Part shown: one piece after another, positions 38,901-51,500 of the stretch
Layout: the number at the start of each line of letters is the position of its first letter
Numbering within the stretch: position 1 is the first letter of the stretch
Assembly: GCA_003260075.1 (NCBI GenBank)
Contig: QLIY01000073.1
Location: forward strand, 204,800 to 268,799
Direction: 5' to 3'
Source: Phallusia mammillata
Lineage: Eukaryota > Chordata > Ascidiacea > Phlebobranchia > Ascidiidae
DNA length: 64,000 nucleotides
Position numbers and translations under genes: made by a program
The notes under the pieces: model-generated
Seen by the model: the letters and a program-made list of their open reading frames with translations, nothing else
What the model was told of the DNA's origin: nothing
Database searches by the model: none

Positions 38901-41328
38901 GACATTTAATCTCATAAACAATGCCAAGAGACACATGAAATGTGCGGCAATACGGCGAACAACGAAACTCATGACATGTAATGCTTGTCCAATGCGTTTC
39001 TGCAATTCCAAAGCTCTTGGACAGCATTTAAAATCTCATGCACAAAGCAGAGATAATAAGTAATATTTACAGCAAATAAATCTGGCAATGGACAATGTAA
39101 ATGTAGTATACCTGTTGTAAAATGTAAATCCCCCCCCCCTGTCCAATGCGTTTCTGCAATTCCAAAGCTCTTGGACAGCATTTAAAAAATCATGCACAAA
39201 GCATAGATAAAAAGTAATATTTATGAACAATGTTAATGTAGTATATCTGTTGCAAAAAGTGAATATTATCGTGTGATATTTGAATAGTATTGGGTTGTAT
39301 TTTAGAACAAAATATATTTTTTAAATGTTTACTTTTATAACCATGAATTCACTATAGTGGTGGCTTAGAATTTACTGCTATTGTACACACATTGTCAGCT
39401 ATTTCGAAAAAAATATGTGTATTTATAATAAATTAATGCGTTATTTTGCATTTGGTTTAATATTTCGTGTTTTTTCTATTGATAAACCGACTAACCATTT
39501 TTTAGTTTTTGGTTCTGAATTTAAATATTTTGTTTGTACCAGATACTTGTTTTTTTACTGCCCAAAATTATTTTCAAAAAGCGTCAAAACCATTTTGTCC
39601 ATTGAATTAAAATATTTGAATGTAATAAACCGATTAATATAGACCCCCCCCCCTGTGATATTTTAGTAGTAATGGGATGTATTTTAGAACAAAATATTTT
39701 TTTAAATGTTTACTTTTATAACCATGAATGCACTCTATGGGTGGCTTAGCATTTACTGCCATTGTACACACACTATCAGCTATTTTAAAATAGTATGTGT
39801 ATTTATAATGCGTTATTTTGCAATAGGTTTCATATTACGCGACGTACTATAAAATCTCATTTGTTTGTGCAGGCAAAGCATCTTAGAGAAATAGAAAAGT
39901 GTTTTGTATTTTCTTAATGATAAACTGACTAACCATTTTTTAGTTTTTGGTTCTGAATTTAAATATTTTATTTGTAAGGCCTACTTGTTTTTTTACTGCC
40001 CAAAATTATTTTCAAAAAATGTCAAAACCATTTTGTCCATTGAATTAAAATATTTAAATGTAATAAACCGAATAATATAAATAAACAAAACGATGCTGTT
40101 TGGTTCAATTTACAGGTGGGGGTGATCGCTAAACACATACATCCCACCACATAACTACAAGTACATTGCAAGTTTGAGGAAGAACTGCTTTGGTATCAGA
40201 ACATACTATCTATAAATCTAAATATGAAAACAGGTTTCCAAAGAAGCAGAAATAGTCGATAATGCTTGAGAAAATATATATTTAGTCTATTGGCATCGTC
40301 ATTTACTGTAATTAAAACAACAATAAAATGAAGATAAAACATCAAGCTAAAATCAACGAAGAACCTAAACCACTTCACAGGTGGAGAGCCCCCCCCCCTA
40401 TGGTACACCCTGGGGTGTACAATACACCCGGTTGAAAAGCACTGATATAGATAAACTCAACATTGCTGTTTGGTTCAATTCAATTTACAGGTGGGGGTAA
40501 TCGCTAAACACATACAGGCCATTACAAGTTTAAGGAACAAATGCTATGGTACCAGAACATACTATCTAAAAAGTAAATATGGAAACAAATTTCCTAAAAA
40601 GCAGAGTCAGTCGATAATGCTTGAGAAAATATATATTTCGTCTATTGGCATCGTCATTTACTGTAAATCCATGCATTACAATAAAATGAAGATAAAACAA
40701 CAACAAGCTAAAACCAACGACACAGAACCTAAACCACTTCACAGGTGGAAAAGCGCTGACTGTGCGCGCGTATGGGTCTGGCAAGCAACGTTACCAGAAA
40801 CCCGAACATCAATCGAGTCTTATCAAAAAGTCGGTTGAAACGTGCCCAAGAAATAGTGCAGGCAATGGGCGAAATATATATTTTCTTAAGTATTATCGAC
40901 TGATTCTGCTTCTTTACAAACCTGTTTCCATATTTATATAAGTTATACTTGCAATAAACAGTGGTCGTCGATAAGTATGCTGCCTGTCAGAGGGTCAGAT
41001 GCCGCTCAATCAAATGAAGTATAATATCTACAAAGAATAGACGTACCTTCTTTTTGGAGAAACTTCATCTGGGCTTAACAAGGGTGGGACAAGAATCACA
41101 TCCGGAATGTTTAGGACGGAATATTGACACTGTACGAAGTGGGACAATGTTGGTGGGAGACCAGTGGCTTCCACTATAGACACCCTGTAATATGGAAATA
41201 TGTTTTGTATTAATGCAATATCCGTGAGGGACTCATCGAGTGTATGTAAAGATTCCTAGATTAAAAGTTACTACATACAATAGTGAAGTATAAAGAACTA
41301 GAATAGTGGTTTTCCTATATATTGCCAG

Positions 41329-41395
<67 letters not shown>

Positions 41396-42952
41396 TACGA
41401 GCCATGACATATCACATGCCATATTTTTTTGCAAAAATCAATGTGTTTCCAGCAACTCCTTGTTCGTAGAAAATAGCTCAGGTCTAGGTTTACTTTTAGC
41501 AGGAATTGGATTGACATTTTCACCCTGCCTTAAAGGCTGTTAGGCAATAGAGCATTTCTTATTGTACTTTCATATAAACTAGCAATGCTTATATTTACGA
41601 TATGTATGTATGNATTTTTTATACAAAACGAAACAAACGTTTTTGAACAATTCTTTGCATTTATACGAGCCATGACATATCACATGCCATATTTTTTTGC
41701 AAAAATCAATGCGTTTCCAGCTCCTTGTTCGTAGAAAATAGCTCAGGTCTAGGTTTACTTTTAGCAGGGATTGGATTGACATTTTCACTCTGCCTTAAGG
41801 GCTGTTAGGCAATAGAGCATTTCTTATTGTACTTTCATATAAACTAGCAATGCTTATATTTACGATATGTATGTATGTATAAAGTCAACATGTTCTAAAA
41901 GTGTGAATAACCTAAAACTACTCCCCCCCCCCGTACTTTCATATAAACTAGCAATGCTTATATTTACGATATGTATGTATAAAGTCAGCATGTTCTAAAA
42001 GTGTGAATAACTAAAAATACAAAACTACTCAATGTGGAACATTATGCAAACTTTTCAAACATACAACACAGAACAATTATAATGCAATTCCTTCGTATTT
42101 TATTGACATTCAAACCAAAGCATCAAGAAATCATACATCACCTGCAAGTTATCTTCGGAACCAATCGCTTCACTCTAGGTTTTCTGATCTCCGGTACAGA
42201 GAGAGGAGTTGTTGCCATTGACGACAAGGATGAGTTGGATGCGTCCATGATCTTCACAGATGAGGAGGAGAGGACCATCTTGCTTCCATCCACGTTGGGA
42301 TCAGCACTGAGACTTGATCCGACTCCACTGCTGGAGCTTGATCCGGAGGTTCTGCTGATGTCGGAGGTGATGTCAACCGATGTGTTTTCCTCCTCTGGGA
42401 TCCCGTTCTGATCCGAGCTCGATTCGTCATCCCCTGGCTCTCCAAGGAGCATGTGCTCAGGGATGTTACCAGAAAGCCTCTGAATGTTCACTAGGAGTTT
42501 TCCTGCAACCTGTTCAGGGAAAAATTTAGGTCTAATTAGGTGACACATTAAAAGCATCATCCTATATTAGTTAAATTTGTGTACGGTGTTTAATCACAGT
42601 TTGCTAACAAGTAATCCTATTTTCCAAACATTCCAGTTTCAAAGAAAAAACTCGACCAATTAATCTATTGTTATATCTGTCTTACCCGAAATGATACACT
42701 TTTGTTCGTTTGTTTTGTTAGCAAGTTCAAACAGTACATACTGTTTCTACCTATTAGGTCTTATCAGTACAGCTGGTAACGAGAGATCGGTCGTTATAAC
42801 GTAAATTGGAAATGAACTTAGATTTTAATACTAAGTACGGAAGATGCAAAGTGAATGGTTTCAACAAAATAGCACCGGATACTATTAAGCCTACCAACAA
42901 TGCATCTACTATGCCAGTGTTCGGCAACCTTTTTTGCATCGTTGACCGCTTT

Positions 42953-43029
<77 letters not shown>

Positions 43030-45283
43030 ACCGGCGGTTGCCGACCACTGTACTATGCTACCTGTCCGTGTTGGTTGATAATGGGGACGTTGTATTCCAG
43101 AGGTGCGTCCTGAAGAAGACATTCAAGAAACACATTCGCAACACCAATTAAAATCTGACTTCTTTCTGTCTCGTTGAAAGGGTCGTCCTTGCCAGCTTCT
43201 GTTAAAGACTGGTTCTGTAACAAGAAATCATTCAATTTTAGATGTTTCAACATTTGATGGGCCTGATCAGTGCATGCCGGCACCAAATGTGAAATCCCCC
43301 CCCCCAATCTGACTTCTTTCTGTCTCGTTGAAAGGGTCGTCCTTGCCAGCTTCAGTTAAAGACTGGTTCTGTGACAAGAAATCATTCAATTTTAGATGTT
43401 TCAACATTTGATGGGTCTGATCAGTGCATGCCGGCACCAAATGTGAAAATTATGTTTAGGGATGACGCAGAAAATATATTTAAATTTTAAGTTGCTTTTC
43501 CTTCCGCATATAGGCGCTACTATGTACATGCATGTTGTACATATTATTGGGTATAAGGGGAGCAGTGTGTTTTTGCTTGCCGGCGAAGGAAAATAAATGT
43601 AGTATAAAACTCATATACACAGCAGAAACCAAGCAGAAAGACACATGCCCCATAACTTAAGAAAGTTTAAACTTTCAAAACAAAATATTTAGAGCAATAA
43701 TTTTTAGGAAACAGACGAATTTAAGTACACCTTGCACAGTTTAAAGAAATATGTTCGATTGGGCATACAATCTTACCGCCATGTCATCAGTCCCCCCCCC
43801 CCCAAAACAAAATATTTAGAGCAATAATTTTTAGGAAACAGACGAATTTAGTACACCTTGCACAGTTTAAAGAAATATGTTCGATTGGGCACACAATCTT
43901 ACCGCCATGTCATCAGTTGGGTCAATTTCATGTCCATTAAGCTGTGTGTGGTATTGATATAATTCTCGCATATCCACAATCCGGTTGGCGAGTTTCTCCA
44001 CAGACCAGACCTGGCAGTCTTTTCCCTGTCTGATCACTTGTACGGCTGGTTCGCACAGTAAAGCACCCTGCTATAGTAACAAATAGTAAAAAACAAGTTT
44101 AGTAATCGATTTATCAGGCAGGTAGGCAGATATAACGAATCGTAAGGGTCGATTATTACTACAGAAACATAATGATCATACACAATAAAAGATACATACA
44201 GAGTGTGGTTTAAACTTTAAGAGCCACACAGCAGGATTATTATGCAAAATTCTGACAGACATACAGCATACAAACTGAAAATACAGCCCCCCCCCCATAT
44301 AGGCGCTACTATGTACATGCATGTTGTACATATTATTGGGTATAGGGGGAGCAGTGTGTTTTTGCTTGCCGGCGAAGGAAAATAAATGTAGTGTAAAACT
44401 CATATACACAGTAGAAACTAAGCAGAAAGACACATGCCCCATAACTTAAGAAAGTTTAAACTTTCAAAACAAAATATTTAGAGCAATAATTTTTAGGAAA
44501 CAGACGAATTTAGTACACCTTGCACAGTTTAAAGAAATATGTTCGATTGGGCACACAATCTTACCGCCATGTCATCAGTTGGGTCAATTTCATGTCCATT
44601 AAGCTGTGTGTGGTATTGATATAATTCTCGCATATCCACAATCCGGTTGGCGAGTTTCTCCACAGACCAGACCTGGCAGTCTTTTCCCTGTCTGATCACT
44701 TGTACGGCTGGTTCGCACAGTAAAGCACCCTGCTATAGTAACAAATAGTAAAAAACAAGCTTAGTAATCGATTTATCAGGCAGGTAGGCAGATATAACGA
44801 ATCGTAAGGGTCGATTATTACTACAGAAACATAATGATCATACACAATAAAAGATACATACAGAGTGTGGTTTAAACTTTAACAGCCACACAGCAGGATT
44901 ATTATGCAAAATTCTGACAGACATACAGCACACAAACTGAAAATACAGATATAACTAGAAAAGTGGCTTTCTGATATNGATCAAATTTGGATTATTAACT
45001 AACATCTCTGTAAATTTGAATAAATTTGGAGCACTCTTTCTTGACCAAACGCGTCTCACAAGCCAGCGTTAGACAGAAAAAAGAAAAAAAGAAAAAAGAA
45101 AAAAAGAAAAAAAGAAAAAAGAAAAAAAAACGGACAAAAACAATATGTGTCCCCTTCAGGGAAGGGGACCCATAATTATACCATATGCATACTTTTGACA
45201 AACAGGCAGCCAACAAACACATTTAGAACAGCAGAACCATAGCATAGAGATAGGATCCCTTTTTACAAACACAAAAGTACAGA

Positions 45284-45371
<88 letters not shown>

Positions 45372-46072
45372 TTCAAAAAATTTACGTTTTGGGGGCCTGT
45401 GGGTGAACCTCTGGGTCAAACTTCAGGAGGATCAAATTTGGACACTCAAAGTACAGAAACACACCGAAAGACGATACAGTCTTGACCAACAATAAAGTAC
45501 AGAAACATATCATCAGACACAAAACAAACAGGCGCATTATTGACAATCACATAACGGATCTAACGAACACACTACAACAGACACCGTTACAAGACATACA
45601 CACAACAGACAAAAACACACCGCCACGTGTACCACATTGTGTTACACAGAAACAAACAACAAACCTTTCTGTTGGGCGTCAGGTTGTGTGTTGGAATTTG
45701 CAGTGTTACATTGAACTCCGTTTCCCTGTTCATTTCGATGGCAAGCGAGTTTGCCTCCTGTGTGAGAGATTGCGCTCGGACTAGTTCTTCCCTTAACCTC
45801 GATATACTGGCAAGGAATGTTCTTTCCCTGCACATCACAACAACGACACTTGTACAAATGTCTTGTTTTACATCAAATTGTCGCCACGTTAGATACTGCT
45901 AACTTGGTATGTCCTTTTTAAGCTTTAGCATTATTGTGTTAATAACAGCTAAATCTACAAAAAAAAGCTTTCAGATTTGCAGAAAATTGCCTTTGTAAAC
46001 CACATTTTATTTGGATATTTTGAAATATTTTAGATCTATGTTATTATTGTATCACGTTTAAAACTCTGTATT

Positions 46073-46112
<40 letters not shown>

Positions 46113-48436
46113 GATATAGAGTAGTCGGGTGCCGATTTGCCCCGTTTCTAACAGGTTTAACTTTCAATTTAAGCCTTAATGAAACTCTATCGACCCTTAA
46201 TTAACACAACACATTGAAAGTTGCACACTAGTAGGACCTTTCACTTTTCCAATTCCTGTATCGTTGGTGGGCAGCAGGAGAAGAGTTTGAAAGATCCAGA
46301 TCCTTTTCAGTGTTCAGAGTTGCTACTCCGTTTCCTGATCTGTCTAATGAGTCGGCACTCGCACTCGGGGACAGAGTAAGGAGTTGTTGTCGGAGTGTGT
46401 TGATTTCCTTAACATAATATGAGGTCGTTTTAATGGAAAGTTTTAAACCGTGCTCAAAGCGGACTCGTTCGGGTTCAAACCTCTATACACGAAATGGGTT
46501 CGATCAAATGCTTTTTAATAATACTGTTTAGATCTCTTGTCAAACCAATGAATAAACTAAAGTTATAAGATTTCAATTTACAACTTTCGGTGGCCATTTA
46601 TTAGGTGGTTAAAGAAATTCGAACGACTTTTTTAGTGAAATAGAATAAAACGACGTAAACTATGTGCCCTCGTCTGTGAAAAATAAAATCAGTGAGCAAA
46701 TCATGACAGAACTTCAATAACTGACACAAAAATAACAACATATTCGGTCAAAAACATGGTTTACACTTAACGCTGGGAAAAGTTCACACTGGTTTATAAC
46801 AGTGATACAATTTTGTAGAAAAAACGGAGCATGTGTTTGTCATTGCATTGTCATGAGGGTTGAGGTATGTATGTGACTTCTCCAAAGTTCCGAGTTTTTT
46901 GTCTAACCCTTTATTAAACGTTACTTTGCTGGAAGTAGCCATAGTATCAGGCTATATAAGACGGTCGTATTGTCCGGTCTGCGATAATACAAACAGAAGC
47001 AATGACGTAATACTTCCGTGCGCGAGCGTGAGCGGCGTCGACACGGGTGACGTCATAAGTTCCGCGTAAGGTACGGGAAGGTTTAAAGAGGTCAGACAAT
47101 ATCTGAAAGATGATCTTAATAAAGCCAGTATAGCAGCTCCTAACTTCTTTTCATTAACGTTGGTTATAATCATATAATAATGTGTCATAGCATTCTAATA
47201 AGTTTAAAGAAAAACGTTGGTTCCAATGTGGGATACCACGTATTATAATCGGCAACGGGGGTTATTTAAAAATGCCTTTTCATAGGTTTGCATATATAGG
47301 ATTGTTATTTGATTAAACCTACCAGCTCGTATTTTTTGCGTTCTGTCTCTTCGAGTCCAACAAACGACGTGTTCTTCTTTCCCCCATTAGGGGCATCCCC
47401 GTCATCTTGCAGAAGCTGAAATTCCCGTTCCAGGCTCATAATGGTTTCTTGTATTGGAGCTGTGAATAGATGTGGATCATTAACATATAATATACTGTTA
47501 CAGTACAAGTATTTTTGTCCTGTTACAGCGCGACTATAGTTTTCTTGTAACTGGGCAACTTTAAATGGCCCCCGAAGCTGAAGTATTGGCAGAGCGTGCG
47601 ATTCAAGCTGACATTTGCAGCATACGAGGCATGCTTGTGATTCGACTTTCGGCGGTTTCACCACTGAGCCTGTGTAGCTCAATTGGTAGAGCGCGAGTCC
47701 CGGAAAGGCTCATGTCGTGGATCCAAACCCCACCACAATCTGCGTTTTTTCTAGCATGTCGGGCCGTAAATTAAAACGCTAAGGAGACGGTCGAACTAGG
47801 TATAACGCCTTCAATAAGCCTGGCGTACAACAATTAAAAGCTATTTGTGTTCTTTTATAACCTACGTTCAATGAATTTCACCAACGTTTTTAATTCTTTT
47901 ACATTCATATCAAACAAAGCAACACAAAGTTTGCAAAATATTCTAGCTAGTATGAAAAACCAATGGAAGGACGTTCCAATGAGGTGTATAATATAAGATA
48001 TACAAAGAGCGCTTTTCGGTTAACCAATAAGGAAGTATTAGCTGAAAGAAAGCGAACAAAAGACTTTTAAACGTACGGGAAATGCGTTACCCACGTCGTT
48101 GGGACTTGATAAAAGCTTAGGGGCTTTTTCTGTAAACGAACTAAGAATACCCACGCGCTGTAGCATAGGTTTTATTTATAATCCGGGTGGCTTGGTATAG
48201 AGTTTTATGGAGATAGTAGCTGGCACCGAACTTAAAACTTGATTTTAGATAGAATAAATAAGATTTTACTACAGCAGTTAACAATATACCTTGTACTTGG
48301 TTGAGTAGAACTTCCTGCTGTGCAAACTCGTAGCTAATGTGGGATTCATTCAACGAAAGATCTAAAATACAAACCGGTTGCAATACCCATCAAAAGTCAA
48401 ATTTCAAAAATTGCACATAATTTTTGTCAAGCATCG

Positions 48437-48511
<75 letters not shown>

Positions 48512-51500
48512 TTTTTTTATAATTTCGATGTAATTATTTAACCCACCTGGTGTCGCCTTTCGCGTTTCCCCGTCGCCTGATGACGTCACGGTTTCGTCAC
48601 GGCCGATGGGTGACGACGTTTCAGGGGGTTTCCCTCTAGCGAGACGGGGAATGTTGATGCGGAAGAAGTGGTTGTTTCCCCAAAGTATACGGTCGCCGTG
48701 ATGTAGTCGAGTGGGGGACGTGATAATTCGGCCATTCACACAAGTTCTGCATGTCAATAAAAGTGATATTAAATCCGTTATTGTTATCTGAGTGATAAAA
48801 GTAAAGCCATAGACCTCATATGCGTTGAATACGATGTACAGTGAACCTCGGTTAATCTGGACACGTTTAGACCAAAAAAATTGTCTACATTTGGCGAAGA
48901 TCCGGATAAACCAATGTCGATTAGTTCAAACTTTACCACATTACAAATCACTCGTACCTTTAGTTTGTCTGAATTAGGCGAAGATCCGGATTAACCGAAT
49001 AGGGTTTAACCGAGGTTTACAATACTTTTAAAACCTTAACAATCGCTTTTTATTACAGTGCAATTTATTGTTGTTCAGTTTGCACACACAATTTTTCTTA
49101 GAGTTTCATAAACTATGAAAAGTATTTTGCAAACATTTTTAAAGATTCAAACACCGGAATCTGGGGGGTTAAAAGACCAAAAATAATTTCTGTTTGTGAT
49201 TTAACCAGTAATTAATTTCTAAAGTGACGTTTTTTTTCAATTTTGCGAACCTGCGTTGCATTAAATCCCTCACCTAAAGTTAGGAACCACTTTGTATCTT
49301 TAAACCAAGGGTAAAGCTAAAGTGATCACAATCAAGGTGTATATCAACAAACTGCTTTTGGGCAGTAAAAAACATAGCCCGGAATGTACGTAAAGGAAAT
49401 GTGTCAAAATATCAATCAACAAACCTGGCGTTCTCAATCGGTGTGACTGTAACTATTGTTCCATTGTCATTTTCCTCCACAGACATTTCAGCATGCTTCA
49501 TGGCGATTCCTAATCCACTGAGCTGTATATCTGTCTCCTCAGATTGTCCAACAAGTGTTTGGTTCTTAAAAATACAAATCCATTTAGTGTAAGGTAGAAT
49601 AGGTCCTCTAGAACCAGTCGCCAAACGCTTGGTACAGACAATCCCTGTTTTTATGCTCGGTACTCGGGTTCGTACATTTTTACAATGACAATAAAAAGCA
49701 AAAATCAAGACTAAATTTAAATGAAGTAAAAAAATGTTTTTTCACTGTTACTTGCGCGTTGCGCATATAGTCAAACAAACGTTCCTTTTTATACTAATAA
49801 GAAGTCTTATACGATGATATCAAGTAGAACACTGTGCAATGAATTTGGTGTTTGAAATATATGTCACCTTTAGATAATACACAAGCAACTCGTTGAGTGA
49901 CGGATCCGCGTTAAGATTGACAAGAAAACATTTTGTCTTTTCCACTTTGATGCCTGACGTTTCGAGGGAAATCCCCATTTTTTCCAAGGTTTCCTGACGT
50001 TTCTGCAAAACCGAAAAAAAGATGGGTGTTTTATACCTTAATGCACACGAATTTGGTTCATCGAAAAACAATTTGCCAATCTTTTTTATGTAACAACCAG
50101 AGTTTATGTAACAAATGTAATAAGAGCCATATGGCATCGGACCTTTTTTGCAACGGTACTCATTAAGATTATAAAATTATCCATATTCTAAAATGACGGA
50201 CAAAATATTAAAATTGTGAGCAAACCTCGTTTATACCGGATTCGGTTAATCCGGATATTCGCCCGATACTTAAGGTACAAATGATTTGTAATGTGGTAAG
50301 ACTTCAACTTATCAACATCGTTTTGTTTTGTATTGAAACCGTGTCTGGTATCACTTATACCTAGTGCACTACCTAGTAAGGTTTAAATAGTACAGACACT
50401 AAACTAAGATCCACATTAAATAAATTTCATCTACAAATTGTTTTCTTTTATCTTTACATTACCTTGTGCACTTGTTCAGTTTTTCGTAACTTATCTTCCC
50501 AAGTTTGCGAAATTTCCTGAATCAACTTTTCGCTTTCAGCCAATTTCTCCTTAAGGTCTGGTGCTCTCATGCTCTGGATTAACAAAAATCACATTATACG
50601 TTGATTTGGTGGGAGGAAAAAATGTGGTTTTATTCAATAATCAAACGGATAAAATCAAAACTAAGCCTATTTTCCGTTGGATCGATGGATATTTCCCTAG
50701 TCGAGAATTACATAATTCGTAATGGTTATATTTGGAAAAAACACTACAGAAAGAAAATTCTATCGTTAAAAGCTAGCTTCGTGGAAAAATAAAAAAACAC
50801 AGTTTGAAAAGAATTCTGTGTTGCAACAACGGGAAATTACCTCTGATTCTCGTAGCTGAGACTGAAGTTTTTCGACTTCTTCCCTCAGTTCGCGGATAAT
50901 CTTGGCATTAGGATCTTCATTCACCACCGCCTTGTTCACGATTCGTTTCGCGCGGTCCGCATATCTTTATGACGTCATAAACAAGATATTTTCATAACAT
51001 AACTAAAATTTAGTTTCGATGGTCAATGACAATTTAGTTTTTCAATTTTTCAACAATCAAAACTAGCTGATGTGGGGTCAATATTTGATGACGTCACAAA
51101 AACAAATGACGTCACGAGTACCGAAAAAGACGTCACACGTCTTTCAATCCACGATATCATGAACTAGTCAGGCCAACTGAAACCAAGCAACGAAACAGAA
51201 AGTCGGGACAAGGACATTTAAAAAGCATCTGATCAGCGTTAAATTCATGACGATTCATTCGGCCTTTAAACCATAGCTGCAGGCAAAACTTCGCAACCAA
51301 TGTCAATATCACGCGCGCATGACGCTATGGAAATGACCGCAGAACGAAGGTCAACGCATGTTTAGTCCGGAATGGTCGTAAAATATCAGAAGACATGGAC
51401 TGCCGTATTCCCATCACGCAATATCACAATGGTTAATTGGAAATGCACTTTCTGACTATGAGCTAATCTGGAGGCATTCACAATAGTTTAACACAGGCAA

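Larger units (their letters stand above)
41047..48361 (-). other. KIF13: KIF13 stalk: coiled coils, KIF1B-type segment and Ser-rich insert (exons 15-22)
   Basis: Exon 15 gives [15 protein letters not shown]. Exons 16-18 are coiled-coil like ([42 protein letters not shown]). Exon 19 gives [19 protein letters not shown]. Exon 20 carries the KIF1B-type signature [16 protein letters not shown]. Exon 21 (42509-42142, 368 nt) holds an acidic and then serine-rich insert ([13 protein letters not shown]) not expected at that length in vertebrates. Exon 22 contains [20 protein letters not shown]. The donor of exon 17 uses GTCCTA, a weak site, but it keeps phase and matches the family. Confidence 0.9.
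48547..50573 (-). other. KIF13: KIF13 neck coiled coil and FHA domain (coding exons 11-14)
   Basis: Exon 11 (50573-50463) is a heptad-like Glu/Lys segment, [21 protein letters not shown]. Exons 12-14 hold the FHA domain: [20 protein letters not shown], then [15 protein letters not shown], then TPIENARTCVNGR and [20 protein letters not shown]. These match the kinesin-3 FHA closely. FHA domains bind phosphothreonine partners, and in kinesin-3 the neck-FHA unit also controls dimerisation. After the FHA the exon continues as a Ser/Thr-rich linker. Confidence 0.93.

Noticed and set aside
40196-40838. Open frames at 40196-40408 and 40470-40838
   Set aside because: They are two copies of one repeated intronic segment on opposite strands and show no domain.
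45482-45902. Plus-strand frames over KIF13 exon 18
   Set aside because: They are antisense shadows of the exon 45827-45665, which matches KIF13 on the minus strand.
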